From the NCBI GenBank assembly GCA_001953115.1, contig LSSL01003337.1:1-36311 (forward strand): a DNA stretch of 36,311 bases, written 5' to 3'. Below the pieces are notes generated by a model, which saw only the letters and a list, made by a program, of their open reading frames with translations, searched no databases and was not told the origin of the DNA. Of this stretch, positions 12,059 through 25,500 are shown one piece after another. Source of the stretch: Smittium mucronatum. Taxonomy: Eukaryota > Kickxellomycota > Harpellomycetes > Harpellales > Legeriomycetaceae. Made by a program: the position numbers and the translations under genes. The first letter of the stretch is position 1. Each line of letters begins with the position of its first letter.

Positions 12059-12255
12059 CTACTCATTCTCATCTAGTACAAATAAAAGGGTTTCTTTATA
12101 TACTTTTTTTCTTTAGTCCTTCGTATTTTAATATTACATCACCAACATATTTTCTAAAAACCTATTATTTTCCATTGAAAAAATATAAATCTACACAATT
12201 ATTATAAAGTTACATTAGTTTTCTCGTTATTTCTTCTGATAGTCCATATTCAGAG
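12059..12255 (+). promoter_or_regulatory. Upstream region of the CoA-ligase gene
   Basis: This 197-base interval lies between the P450 relic and the ligase ATG, which read away from each other. It is pyrimidine-rich on the + strand (runs such as TTTCTTTATATACTTTTTTT). A TATA-like word, TATAAAG, lies at 12203-12209, 47 bases before the ATG. If the P450 was once active, this would have been a shared divergent promoter. No specific transcription-factor site is recognised. Confidence 0.45.
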
Positions 12256-14140
12256 ATGATTTTCAATTCACTATTTCCAGACGCTAATATCCCTAATGTC
12301 GACCTTGCAACTTATGTTTTGGAGGAGGGAAAAAGGAGATTTGGCCAAAGCAAAGTTTCAGACAACTACGCTCTTTTCGATACTCAATCGAACCAATCCC
12401 TTACAATAAACCAACTTGACGATCAGACTCGATTGTTAGCTTCCGGGTTATATAACAAATTGGGGTTAAGATCCAATGACACCCTGCTTATCCACAGTCC
12501 AAATTCTTCAAATTTTGTTGTTACCGTTTTAGGAACTTTGAAATTAGGTGGTATTGTGACTTTTGCTAATCCTGCCTATAATTCACGTGAACTAGCCCAT
12601 CAAATATCTGATTCCAAGCCAAGCTTTATAGCTACCTGTCTCGACTCTTTGCCTACCCTTTTTGACGCTATAAAGATTTCTGGAGTCGAAATCCCAACAG
12701 CTCGTATATTCACTATTGATTCTGTGGAAACAAATCTTCAAGGAATCCGTTCGATTTCTCAAGTATTTGGGTATGAGCCGTTCCCCAGATTTTCTATTTC
12801 TAATAAGCAAGAGTTAGTTAGCAAGTGTGCTTTCTTGCCTTATTCTTCTGGAACAACAGGTATTTTAAAAAAAAATTTCGGCCTGCCCTCTCATTGCTTC
12901 AAATTTATAGAAATTAACACTTTATCATTTCCACGATGAATAGGTCTGGCTAAAGGCGTCGTTCTATCCCACCAGAATATTGTGTCAAATATTATACAGA
13001 CAAATATTTATGCCACTCTGAATAACTGGCATAACGATCCTTCCAAGATTCAGAGGTACATTGGTGTTCTTCCCTGGTACCACATTTATGGTCTTGTTAT
13101 TTGTCTATTCAGTGGTTTAGCAAATGTAACACAATTCATCAATCCCTCATTTTTTTTATATCTCGCTTAAATTTTATTTTTAATAACCTTATCATATTCA
13201 CTATATAAAAATTTAGGGTGTTGGTGTAGTTAGTATGCCAAAATTCCAAATGCAGTCTTTTTTGAAGAACGTTTCCATCCATAAGATTTCTATTGCCCAT
13301 CTTGTTCCCCCTATTCTGATAAATCTAGTAAATGACAAAACTGTGGAAAATTACGATATCTCCAGTATCAAATTTTTCACGACTGCCGCTGCGCCTATTG
13401 GAAAAGAGCTAATGCTAAACTTGGCTTCTAAATTCAAATCCATACGTGTAGTTAAAATATACGGCGTCACTGAATCAAGTCCTATGATTTCATGTGCGCC
13501 ATACTGGAACACCGAGATCGAGTCTTCCGGAATTCTCACTTGTAATATGCAGGCTAAAGTTATCGACGAAGATGGAGTTGAACTAGGAATTGGTCAAATC
13601 GGCGAACTTCTCTTCAAAGGACCAAACATCATGGTCGGATATTTGAACAATCCCACCTCGACTGCAGCAACAATCGATGCAGATTCTTTCCTCCACACTG
13701 GTGATATCGGGTACTTTGATGCCTATGGTAATTTATTCGTCGTCGACCGCAAGAAGGAACTCATTAAATACAAGGGCTTCCAAGTGCCACCGGCTGAACT
13801 TGAGGCATTGCTTTTAGGTCACCCCCACGTCGCAGATGCTGCCGTCATAGGCAAATACGTTGAAAATCAGGCCACCGAAGTACCTAAAGCATTTATCACT
13901 CTAAAAAAAGATCTCCCTCCCAATACTACCGTAGAGTCAGCTTCATCATCCATCAAAGATTGGGTTGATTCACAGGTTTCCAACCACAAGAAATTGCGTG
14001 GCGGTGTACATGTCATTGATGTTATACCAAAGAGTGCTGCTGGGAAAATTTTGCGTCGTGTCCTTCGTGACAATTATAATAAAGATGACTCCCCCGCTTC
14101 CGCAGCTGAAGGCATTTCAAACATTAAACCGAAACTTTAG
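12256..14140 (+). CDS. 4-coumarate:CoA-ligase-like acyl/aryl-CoA synthetase (3 exons)
   Basis: Exons 12256-12859, 12944-13125 and 13217-14140 join to 569 residues, normal for this branch of the adenylate-forming (ANL) enzymes. The family activates a carboxylic acid with ATP to an acyl-AMP, then passes it to CoA. Visible motifs: NPAYNSRELAHQ (N-terminal domain); P-loop LPYSSGTTGLAKG at 194-206, split by intron 1 in the last Gly codon of SSGTTG; YGVTESSP at 344-351; HTGD with catalytic Asp 425; DRKKELIKYKG at 439-449; and PKSAAGKILRR with catalytic Lys 539. The ATG is the first in frame and the N-terminus aligns with the family. The C-terminus KPKL resembles, but does not match, the peroxisomal SKL-type signal. 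Substrate (phenylpropanoid, phenylacetate or fatty acid) cannot be read from sequence. It stands divergent from a dead P450. All core motifs are intact, so it is probably functional. Confidence 0.93.
12860..12943 (+). other. Intron 1 of the CoA-ligase gene
   Basis: 84 bases, GTATTT...GAATAG, phase 1. It separates SSGTT from the final Gly of the P-loop. Removing it restores SSGTTGLAKGVVLSH. An earlier AG at 12909-12910 is not used because it breaks this match. Confidence 0.92.
13126..13216 (+). other. Intron 2 of the CoA-ligase gene
   Basis: 91 bases, GTAACA...ATTTAG, phase 0. Splicing joins FSGLAN to GVGVVSMPKF, which matches the family stretch before MPKF. Without splicing the frame hits TAA at 13168-13170. 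Confidence 0.9.
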
Positions 14141-14204
14141 CTTATGCGCTCTCTTCTAAATACAACTTCTTATCGTCTATTAAAAGAAATTCTAACTATT
14201 GTTA

Positions 14205-14210
14205 AATAAA
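14205..14210 (+). terminator. Poly(A) signal AATAAA
   Basis: A canonical AATAAA 64 bases after the CoA-ligase stop codon, followed by T-rich sequence. This is the likely cleavage/polyadenylation signal. Confidence 0.6.
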
Positions 14211-16383
14211 GAAACTTTGTGGATAACATATTATTTATTTTATGTGTTGCTCTTTTCGCTCAATTCTAACATGTACTCATAAAAAAAAGAAAACTATTTT
14301 GTGTTAATATCAGCACTTTGGAAACATTTTATTTAAGGATCTAGTTTTTTTCCAGTATACTGGTTAATTTTGAACTGTTCATAATATGTTTTATTGAATA
14401 ATCTAATCCCATACCCAGGCTCAAATCAGCATTGGTGGGGAGAATTTAGTGAGTTGGGATAGGATTTATTAATTAGTAAATTCTATAAAAAAAACAATCA
14501 TATTTCATCTTTGAGCATACACATTTTTGATACTCTAACTCTAAAATAGAGCCCAATTCGAATACACAATGTAGATGTATATATCTTCATCTGATTCTAG
14601 CAATTTCATCTTCACCCCCCTTTTAAATTTAAATCTCAGTGTATATCACTTTATCTATATTTTAAAGCTATTGTATATACATAGCAATCCCATTTACTTT
14701 CTAACTCAAAAGTAAATCGAGAATAATTATTTATACATTAGGTATTGTTTTTCCAAAATTTACCCAAACCTTAATAATATTACTAATAAAAAAAATCAAA
14801 ATTTTTAAAATTAATTCTTTTTTATTTGAATTGACTTTTTGATGAGTTTTACAGCACAATACAATAAATGGCGGATTTAAAGGAATTCGTCCAAAATACT
14901 TAGAACATAATAAAAAACAAAATGAGCGTTAATATTTCAGTAAAGAGATTTTCATAACACTCTTCGCTCTTTTATGTTTCTCTGCCGATCCATCATCTAA
15001 TAAATTAAATATACTAATGATAATTTTACCATTCCTTATGTAAAAAAGTTTAAGACATCTGATTAGATTTAAATTTTATTGATTTTTTCAAATTTTTTAT
15101 TACTATTTAAAGATATTTGAGTTAATATATTAGGAAAATAAAAATAATTCAGCCCTAGATGTTAAAAAGGGGATAAATAATACATTTTTTCATCTTTGTT
15201 ATAAACAATCCCCCTGTTTTTATGGATATGGTTTATTTCTCGGTGCCTATATAACATTAAAAAGTATGTATTTGAAGTTAATCATTAGTTTAAATCTAAT
15301 TTTATCTTTCAATTAGGTTCCTGATAAGATTTTTTAAAATTGTTTTTAAGTATGAATACTTATCATTCCCAACCCAATATACCTTACTAAATATCAACCA
15401 GAGTTGCTTCATGCTCACAAAAAAGTGCTTTGGGATTAAAAAACTTTCCCCTTCCCCTCATTTTTTTTTTACTTGTGAAAAAATCGAGCTTCAATTTAAA
15501 TTCAAAACATCCAAAAAGCTATCAAGTAATCATTTTCGCCCACTAACTATAAATTAGCTATTATTGAATAACTTAATAGGGACTTCTTTAAAAAAAGGAA
15601 TAATAGCTAATAAAATAACATATTTTTAATCTATAAATTCAAACAGATTTAAACGGTTTATTCTCGCCCAGATACTTTAAAAAAACCAGCGATATAACTG
15701 TTTACTAGAACCAAACCCTATTTAAATTATTATTTTTAATATATTAAAATTTTGTATTATAGGATATGCTTTTTAAAACAAAGATAAGGGGCAGTAATCG
15801 CACATCTATTTTATGAGACAATTTATAAATCACATTTATCGGAGATTTCAGCCTAACAATACTTTATCAACTGATCACTTTATAATCCGGATAGCTTTGA
15901 GATCCATAATTTTTTTAATTCCTTTCCTTATTTAATCGACTATTTATTCAAAATGATGCTTATTCATAATAAGTTCATAATAAATAAGGGCCTCTTCGGT
16001 ATTTTTTCTCCATAAGAGAGCTAAAGAGCTTTCCCCATCAACTACTCATTAGGGCCTGTAATGTTTTTATGAACAATACCATTAATTTTTGTGTTGATTT
16101 TTTTCTTAGAAGAATTGATATCCGAGGCAGATTTTTATATCATTAATATTATTTTTCAATAATTATCAGTAGCTCTCGATTGGCCGAAGTTTAGGTGGAT
16201 TTATAAGGTTTTATTTTTTCCCAACGACCGTGAGGTTGAAGGCTTTGAACTAGGAAGTATAATAATCTAAGAACTAAATTATGCGAGATGGTTCCAGAGC
16301 ATAGGAAGATGATCATGTTGTCAAATAAACTTCAAGAGTATCTTTTTCAAACACTACTTTATTTACTCCTTGTTAAACAAAGT
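14211..16383. other. AT-rich intergenic sequence, no gene seen
   Basis: About 2.2 kb with no recognisable coding region, RNA or repeat. A slightly GC-richer stretch near 16180-16320 has no open frame of note. Confidence 0.55.
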
Positions 16384-16557
16384 TCCTGAAATGATGGAAT
16401 CATGGATGCGATGGCGAAAAGACAGATGGCTTTCCATATCGGGTAATTATTCTTATTATTTTCAAAACTGTTGGACTTAATTTTGTCTTTAAGAAATGAA
16501 TCGAGAACTTTTTATTAACTTTAAAATAAATTTCCCGTAAAAAAGAAAAACAAAAAA
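16384..16557 (+). mobile_element. SINE-like repeat, copy B (diverged)
   Basis: The tail AACTTTTTATTAACTTTAAA then ATAAATTTCCCGTAAAAAA (16507-16545) matches copy C with one substitution and one extra base, then runs into an A-rich end broken by single G or C. The head begins CCTGAAATGATGGAATCATG and has ATGG, AAAAGACAGATGG and GGGTAA at positions corresponding to copy A, but is much diverged. No convincing target duplication is seen. Confidence 0.6.
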
Positions 16558-19500
16558 ACAAATAATCGTGTCTTTTGGGGTAAAATTGATGGATATGAAT
16601 TCGAAGGATGTCGAACTTTAAATTTTTCATTTTTTTTACCATCACTTTGTAAATCTCCGACTCTCTTTTTCCTGCAATTCAGCTTTGGGTTTCATGTCGA
16701 TTTGGCAATTTTTGGACAATGTATCTATTATAACTCGTCTTCATTTTAATTTTACACTCTTTAGATTGAGAACTGTTGTATTTTCTATCCAAATCTTCCA
16801 GATAGAGACTTAGATTACAATAGGGGAAAGGTTAAAATACCACCCCCCCCCCATTGCTAATAAAAATCTTCCCTAGCTTTTTAGGCCACTTCCCTTATCT
16901 TTTTCGATTGGAAATGATTTGAAGTAGTTATAAATTGCAAGATAAATGGTGGGCTTTACAAATTTGGATTATTTTATGTTTATTGAAGGTCTCAGACCTG
17001 GTTTTAACAAAATCTTGAAATTTTTTTTAATGAGCTCTTCATTTGATATCGTTTTTCAAAACCGAGTTTTTTTTTTAAAATTAATTAATTATTTTGAATT
17101 TTTTGTAAATAACAACTATTTTTCAAAAGAAATAAATCAAATAAATTAAAATATAAAAAAATATGTATTTTAAAGTTAATTAGATTATAAAGTACGCGGT
17201 TAATAAAAATCTTGAGGGGGGGTTTTTTTTTCGAATAAGACCCATTGTATAAAAGTATTGATGTAACTCGCCTTTTTTTCTCCAAATAATATTTTAAACA
17301 TTATTCTCCATTGAAATTATTTTATAAAAGCCATACTTTTTTAAATTATTCGATGGAAATCAATATCCTATCTATATTTTGGACAATGATTTATAAAAAA
17401 ACAGCAAAATTTAGCAATTGGTATGAATATAAAATCTCATAAAAATTAATATATATCATATTTAAGTGAAAATATGGATACCTACAATTCTTTTAGGATT
17501 AAACAAATAAACTGTGGCGTTTTGCGTATATTTGAACTATTTTTTCTAATACTCAATTGTTTATTCTCTTGATTAATCTTATATATATATTCGAGTAAGG
17601 ACTCCGGGAATCATATCTTTTTTCATATCCATTCATCTTAGATATCTTAAACCAAAAAAGTTATTTATTTATATCAGCAAAATTAATGATAAAATTTCCA
17701 AAAAGATATTTTTCAAAATATTCATAAACTAGAATTAAATATTCTGATCTTTAAATTTAATTTATCAATAACTTAAAGCATTATTAAAAAAGTGGTAGAT
17801 ATATTTATTATAAATATATAGATAATTTATATGAAATAAATGCTGACCTAGCATAGATTTAAACCCCAATTCTTTTTTATTAGCAAACATCCTTGCGGCT
17901 GTAGGGCGTTTATTAGATATTTTAAATAAATGGGATAAAAATAATTTTATTATTTCCATATTTTAAAATTAGTCTACGGAATATTTTAATCTTAACTTAA
18001 ATCTTTAATAACATTGAATAGAATGTAAAAAAAAGGATATTATTTAGATATTATCAGCAATTTAAAGCAAAAAAAAATCACAAATAATTCAAAAAAAATT
18101 ATTTTCAATCTGAAAATATTTATAACATGAATAATATCCAATTAAAGTTTTCAATTTAGAAAAATTAAACAGTAAATATTATAAATGAGAGAAAGGGGGA
18201 ATTAAAATTAACATCAAACTATGGAAGTTTCGATTAAAAAGCTTAAAGAATAATCATCGGGATAGTAAAAGCTTTATACTCTAACCCGCACCCCCACTTC
18301 TTTTCAATTTGTTTATTGTAAAGAAAGGAATGGATAATTGGGAAAAAATTTAGAAGTCTCAAATTTATTGTTTTTTTCAAACTATGATATATTAAGTCAA
18401 CTGTATGATTTTTTTATAATCAAACTTTTGATTAATAGTTCACAGCTTATATATCATTTTCCGTAAATTTCAATAAAAAGACAATATGAAAGATGTTAAA
18501 ATCAATTTTTTTCATTTAATTAATAAAATATTGAAAAGGAATAATTTTTTTTTAAAATAAAAAATCAAAATATTTTATGTTTTTTAGTATCATTTTTTCC
18601 AAATATGAAAATAAGAAAAAATACTTAAAAAAATCCATTTATTTTTAAATCAGGATGTTAATTTTTTCATTAAGTTAATTAAAAACTATTATCAAATCGG
18701 TTTTAATTGTATAAAATGGTTAAAATAAATAAAAATCTTTTTTTCCCCTTCATGAGTTATTTGGTTTAATCTCATTTAATCTCTTTTTTCATTAAATAAT
18801 TATTTTCGAGCCAATTTAGCCTTCAAAAATTAAAAATTGATTGAATTATACTAGAATTTTTTTTAGGTTGTTAATAAATAGATTTTCAGTTTTTTTAAAA
18901 TCGATGCATATCATAAAAAACTATAAATAATACAAAATATTCTTCAGTGAAAGTAATCTATTTTTATAATAGAAAATTTTCCAAGGTTACAATAATATTT
19001 AAACAATATTTTTATTTTAGATTTGAAAAAATAAACCAAGAAAAAAGAATTATACACAAAAATTTAGAGATATGATAATTAATTAAAATTATATAAATAT
19101 AAACAAGCTTTAAATTATAATTATTAAATACCTTTTAATATTAGATTTAATGTTTTCTATTTTTGTGATAAAAAATAATGACACCAAATTACATTTATAT
19201 GAGATTTGACTTTTTTACAAGAAATTTTACTATTTATTAGAAATAAATTAGAAATATTATGGATATGATAATTATACCTAAAAATTATAGATTTAAATAT
19301 AATTTCTTTTTGATTACTAAAATTAAGCTATCTTTTCAAAATTTATTTATAATTTTTTATTTTTTAACTAAAAAATATCATAACTAGCTTTATTAATTAT
19401 TTAAAAGTTTATTTTAAATCTATTCCTGCAAAAAAAAAAAAGTACATTTTATAAAAAATTTAATTTTCTTTTTATAATATTTTAATCAAAATTAAAACAT

Positions 19501-22500
19501 TTAAAATAAATGATCAATTGAAAAAAAGATTAAAATTGAATTATTAGAATAATAAAATCGGATGGCTTATAATTTTGTTGAAATTGCATCATATAAAAAT
19601 ATTGTATTAGACTTAAGCTTTGTACATATTTAGGGTATTTCTAGATGTATAGATAACTTTTAATTCTTTTACAACGAAAAAGAAACCGAAAAGATGGATT
19701 TATGTAATATTTTTCTCTAATTAAATCTTCAAGACAAGTTAGGTTTAACTAAAATGATCAGTTAAATATTTTTTAAGAAATAGTTGCAAAAATAGCTAAT
19801 TAAATAATTTAAAATTATAGTAAATATAGAATAAGGCACAAATCATCAATATAGTCCACCTTTATTTGACCTCTATTTCTATTTTTGGTATATATATTTT
19901 AATATTTGACATCTAAAGCCTTTTTAACTTATGAAATTAGTGATATTTTGGATTGAACACTTGGAAAATAAATTATTCGTCCTATAGTTTATAAGAAGAT
20001 ATATTTTGTTTTTCGATTTGTTTTTTATATGTAAACAAAAGTGATAAATAAAATGAATTTGAATATCTAAAATTTAACATAAGCTAGAATTAATAAGTTT
20101 AAACAAATACCATACTGATTCTGGATGCATTTATTATTATTTACAAGTTTTCATCAATTATTTTGTATTTTTAACACATTAAATACTATCCCTATTTGCT
20201 TATAAATCACGTTTTCACCAATATTATTTTTTAAAACTGGTAAAAAAAACTCAACTTTATACTGAGATTGAATGTTATATAGATTATATTAGAAATTTTT
20301 GAAATCTAAGTCAATTTTTACAGAATTTCATCTAATTATATGATATTAATCGAAAATTATTTTTATAAAGCAAATATAATGATTTAAATGATTAATTTAT
20401 TTTTAATTAATATTGAAAGGACTTTTTCAAAAAAAAAAAAACCTAGTAATAAACTATTTATTTTTATCTAAATAAAATATATTAATATTTTACCTATGTA
20501 AATTTATACATATAAAAAATTAACAAATTTTTTAATTTTAAATTCTTTTTAAAACTCTCTTTTAAATGAAATTTTCTGAAATTTTTTATTTAATCAGTTT
20601 AATTGTTAGCTTTAACGAACATCTAAGGTTCTAAGGAATAAATAAATGTTAATAAAAAACATTTATTTTTCCAATAAATATATATTTAAAAAGTCTTAAA
20701 TAATATTAAATTCGTAATTAAATAAAATATATTGATTTTTCTCCCTTAATAATTTATTTTTCTAGTTGTCATAAATGTTGAGATTATTCTTTAGATAATA
20801 GATATTACAGGAAGAAGAAGCCAATTATTAAAAGTAATTCTTATCGATTTGTGGTGTGTAGTTTTATTGAAATAAAAATAAATGAGATATATATTTTTGG
20901 GCTAAATACAAAGCATATTAAAAGTCTTAGATGAAGAAATTTTTATTTATAAATCATTAATATTATGTTTTATTCTAGAATTTTTAGACTAATATTTTAA
21001 GATCTAGTTCAAAAAATGTCTAAATTTCGAGATTTAATTTCAAAAAATGTTGGATTCCTCCTTAAATGGAATTAAAACATTTTTATCCGTATCTAAATCA
21101 TTCAATAATTTTTTTTGCTTACATAAATATAATTTTCATGTAATCCAAAACATAACTAACCAATAATCCCGGCTTTTTTATGACATATAATTGAAATATC
21201 ACTTTTCTTATTTTTTAACCAATTCAAGGTCCAAATTATTTCCCCTATTCTGTTCACATATATTAATTTTTCTTATTGGCCAAACTTATATTTTACCCAT
21301 CTGTATGTAAATATTATAGATCTAACGATAAAACTGAACATATTGATACTATTAGTCGATTTTTTGAATTAAAGATTTATGAAAAAAGAAAAAAAATGAA
21401 TTAAGTATTGAAATAATACCCCCCTCCCCCCATACCCAATTTCTAGTAGAAAAATTATTCAAGAATTAGTTTTAAATATAATTTAATTAAGATAAAGGTA
21501 AGGAAATTTATTTTAGGAGTTATTTATTAAAGGATGAAGAGTTTTAATTTCAGCTTCAGGAAATATTTGGCATTTTGTACAAGCGCTCATCTTTTAAATT
21601 CAACTTCATAAATTAATTTTTTTTCGAATTTTCAAACCAACTATGTATTTAATAAAATTTAAAAATCTAAAGTTATAATGTTTTAATTACAAATAAGAGT
21701 GCATATTATGTTTCTTTTAACTTTGAAATCATCGGAAGTTTATAATATATCATAACAATATCATAAATGATTTTTTATTAAATCAAATATTATCAACAAA
21801 AACTCATTAAATCACAAAGATAATTCGAATTCAAATTCAAATTCAAGTTATCTAAATAAATGCTGAAATCAAATAGAAATTTTTCTAAATAACTTTTTAT
21901 AATAATTTAAAAAAAAAATTACCCTTATTTGCACTCAAAATAATCTTAGACTCATTACTCTGCAATTTATATATCTTATTATCTATATATAGAAGCTTTT
22001 ACTAAGAATATATTAGGCTTATTATTAATCTATATAGAAGATTTTAATAAGAATATATTAGGTTTATTATTTTTATAAGATTTTTGCAGATTAATTTTGT
22101 GTAAAATTTTCTTGGATTTATTATCGATTTTCATTGTAAAATTCATCTTATAGGATTTATTTCTATCGGAATATCTGGTAGAAATAATAATTGATAGTTT
22201 GGATATCCTTCAAATTAATTTTTTAATATATTTTATGGTTATTATTTAAATTTAACAATAAATTATAATTTTCGAAAAGTAAATATAGGTTTTCATTAAA
22301 AAATTCTAATTCTGGAATCTTATTAATCCTTCAGATATTTTCTAACAAAAATATGTTGAATGTCATAATTTCAAATAATTTCTTACTCGAATAAACGGTT
22401 TATTTTAAATGATCCAAATCTTTTTCATAAATATAAGGGCGGTTTTAATGCAATTTAGATATTTAATACAGAATATAAGTCTGAATTTTTAATTTTTAAT

Positions 22501-25500
22501 TATGCAAAGGATATTATATAATCAACCTATATAAATTTAACAATTAGGTGCAGGATTGATTATGTCGTTTACATATAGATGTTTTAATAAGTGGGTTAAT
22601 AGCGTAATATATGTATTCACATCAAATTTATTAACTGAGAGCCTAGATTTGAAAAGTTTAAAATTCGGATATCTAATGAATATTTCAAAACTGAATTAAT
22701 TTTTAGAATATTTAAATATTATCATAGCTCTTAATTTTTGCATTATAATTATAAAAGTATAAAAATAAGTATTATTTTAAATATTAAGTTTTCTAAGCCA
22801 TTTAAAAAAATAAATAACAATTTAACGCTTTTTTTAAATTTTTTGAAGGTAAAAAACCATGTAAATTGCTTCAAAAAAACCTCAAGGAATTTCTAAAGGA
22901 TTGATCATATTTTTTTTGAACTGATTTTTTTATTTGATTATTATAAAAAAATCCAGGTTTATACTTGGAATTTTCCCTTATAGTATTTTATAGTATTTTT
23001 TTGAATGTTTTTATTTCATCTTAAAAAAATAAAATTCTGCAGATCTTTTTATCATCTATACTCAATTTTTCTATAATTAGTAGTATTTAATTATTTTTTA
23101 TAGATTTTCAACATTTTTTGATAAATTTTTTCAATCTTTAGTTAAGACTTACAATATAAGATTTATTTTTTTCAGAATTATACTTATTTTTTATTTATTT
23201 ATTGAAATGCCGATACTATCTACAAAGAACTGATTTACTAAACTTTCTCAACTTTAATAATGGGAAAATCTATTCTTTTTCATGAAATATTAGCTTTCAT
23301 AACTCTAAGTAGAATTATATAATATATATGAAGATCTTCTTTAATTTTTTTATCAAATAAATGGATAATTAGGTTTTGTTATTTAGCTACAGAGAATCAT
23401 AGCTCATGTTTGAAGAAAATCAGAATTTATACCTTAAAATGTATTTGGGTAGATTTAATATCGATAAATAAATCCATTTTTCCATTTTAAAATTGCAGAA
23501 TTGTATTTAAATTATTTATATTTATTTTTAAATAAATCTTTTAATTATACCTATAAAAGATGGAAAAAGAAAATTTATTAATCATAATCTATTTTAAAAT
23601 TACTTTATAAAATTAAAAAATCCTAATTTGATTTGATTTAATTTAATTTAGATTTATCTGAATTTTTTTATTAATTTCAAAAAAAAATAAATGTTATTAT
23701 CAAATTTAACGTTTCTTGTTCTTTCCTAGATATTACCCGAAAAATATAAACAACATTCCTGAATATAAATGGCATGATTAATTTTTAAACAAAAAATGAT
23801 TAAATAATGCTCGTGCAGAATAATAATGTAATCTTTAGGATGATTTTTATTAAGTTATTGACTCGGAATAGTTGAACCAAATTAAAATTAATTTTAGATG
23901 GTTTTGATTCATTAAAAATACATTTATGTATAATAAACGAAAATCAATTTCCAATATAAATATAAATATAAATTAACCAATAATATAATCAGAATTACGA
24001 GGCTATAATGCTATTTACAGCTCTATCAATAACTAATCCCTCAAAAGGTGAATCTTCATCATAATAACATATTCGCAATATATATATAATTTAACTTAAT
24101 GATAAAAAAATACCAATTTTGAAAATTCTAACCAAATAACCCCCCCTTTTTTACTTACGATATTGGAAGTTTAATGTTATAAAAAATTCCAAAAAAGCTT
24201 TTATTGATGATTATCAAACTTTATTTTGTCGTTATTAATATGAATTAGTAATCTTTGTATTTATTTGAGATAATGCACATAAATTTATACCAATTCCGAT
24301 TCTAAGAATACTCTTAAAGCTTTCTAATATTCTGACTATTTTATTGGAGAAGGTTTACATATAAATAATTCAAATATTTATAATTTAAAGGAGATAGAGG
24401 GGGTAAAATATTTCAGTACTGTTTACATCCCATAACTTGAAATATTTAAGAATATTAATAGCCATTTTCAGAAAATATTTTTAAAACGTGTATAGAATTA
24501 AATTAAATAAGATTCTATGATTATTATATTCCCAATAAAAGGAAAAAAAATAGAATTAATTTATTTTTTCAAAAAAACTAGTACGATTATATAGACCCGA
24601 ATATTAGGTGTGAAAAAATCGAGTTTATTTTATTTAATTTAAAAAAATGATATTTATTATCTGCCTTGGCTAATTTTTTTAAACCCTTTTGGAAAAAAAT
24701 AAACATATTGGTAAAAGATATAACGTGTAAAGCCAAAAGTACTCTCTTTCAAATAAACCTGATCATTTTAAAACCTTAATAAAAAGATTAAAAAAGAAAA
24801 TCCAACATATTTTTATTCAATATTTTTAGATATCCAATTTCATTCAAAAAATGACAAGTTTATACCATGGAATATATATATATATAATTTAGATATTTAG
24901 ATTTACAATAAGTATTATATGTAAAATAAAAATGATGTTCTTTGCTTAATCCAAAAGATTTTTTTTATCTAGACTGAGTTGGAATAAATATTTTATTAAT
25001 TATGAAATAAATTAACCATTTAACTTAGGATTTACTCAATTCTTTTTTGGATCGCGATTAGTTAATAATTTTACAATTTAAAATTCTTTAGGAAAAAATA
25101 AAATAGAAAGAAAGTGATTAAAGAGGTAGAAAGTTACATATTCAAAAAAATATAAACATCTCTAATAGTTTTTAATATGCGTATCCTAGCGAAATGAGTT
25201 CATATCTACTGCGATATTTACTTTGAATAGAATAGCTATAAATATAATAGAAAAATGTTTAAATATAACAGACTAAAACGCTTATAATTATTAATATTGA
25301 TGATAGGGCAGTAAATATTTGGTAAAAGTATTTTTATATCGGAATATGTTAAAAGTCGATATTAATATAGATAAAAGACTATTTTTCACACGATTTGTTC
25401 CAATAAATTTCTAAGAATTGGGAACTCTATTTTTTTTTTAGAGCTTTGCTTAAAATCCCATTGATCTTGGATCAAATAATATTTTTCTAGATTGAATCCC

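Noticed and set aside
12592..14073. Open frames on the - strand inside the CoA-ligase gene (12592-12810, 13351-13539, 13867-14073)
   Set aside because: They are antisense to conserved ligase exons and have no family resemblance.
16400..17959. Open frames of 64-81 codons at 16400-16645, 16946-17149, 17085-17285 and 17765-17959
   Set aside because: Phe/Lys/Asn/Ile-rich products typical of chance frames in AT-rich DNA; no motif, no splice structure, and one overlaps a SINE-like copy.
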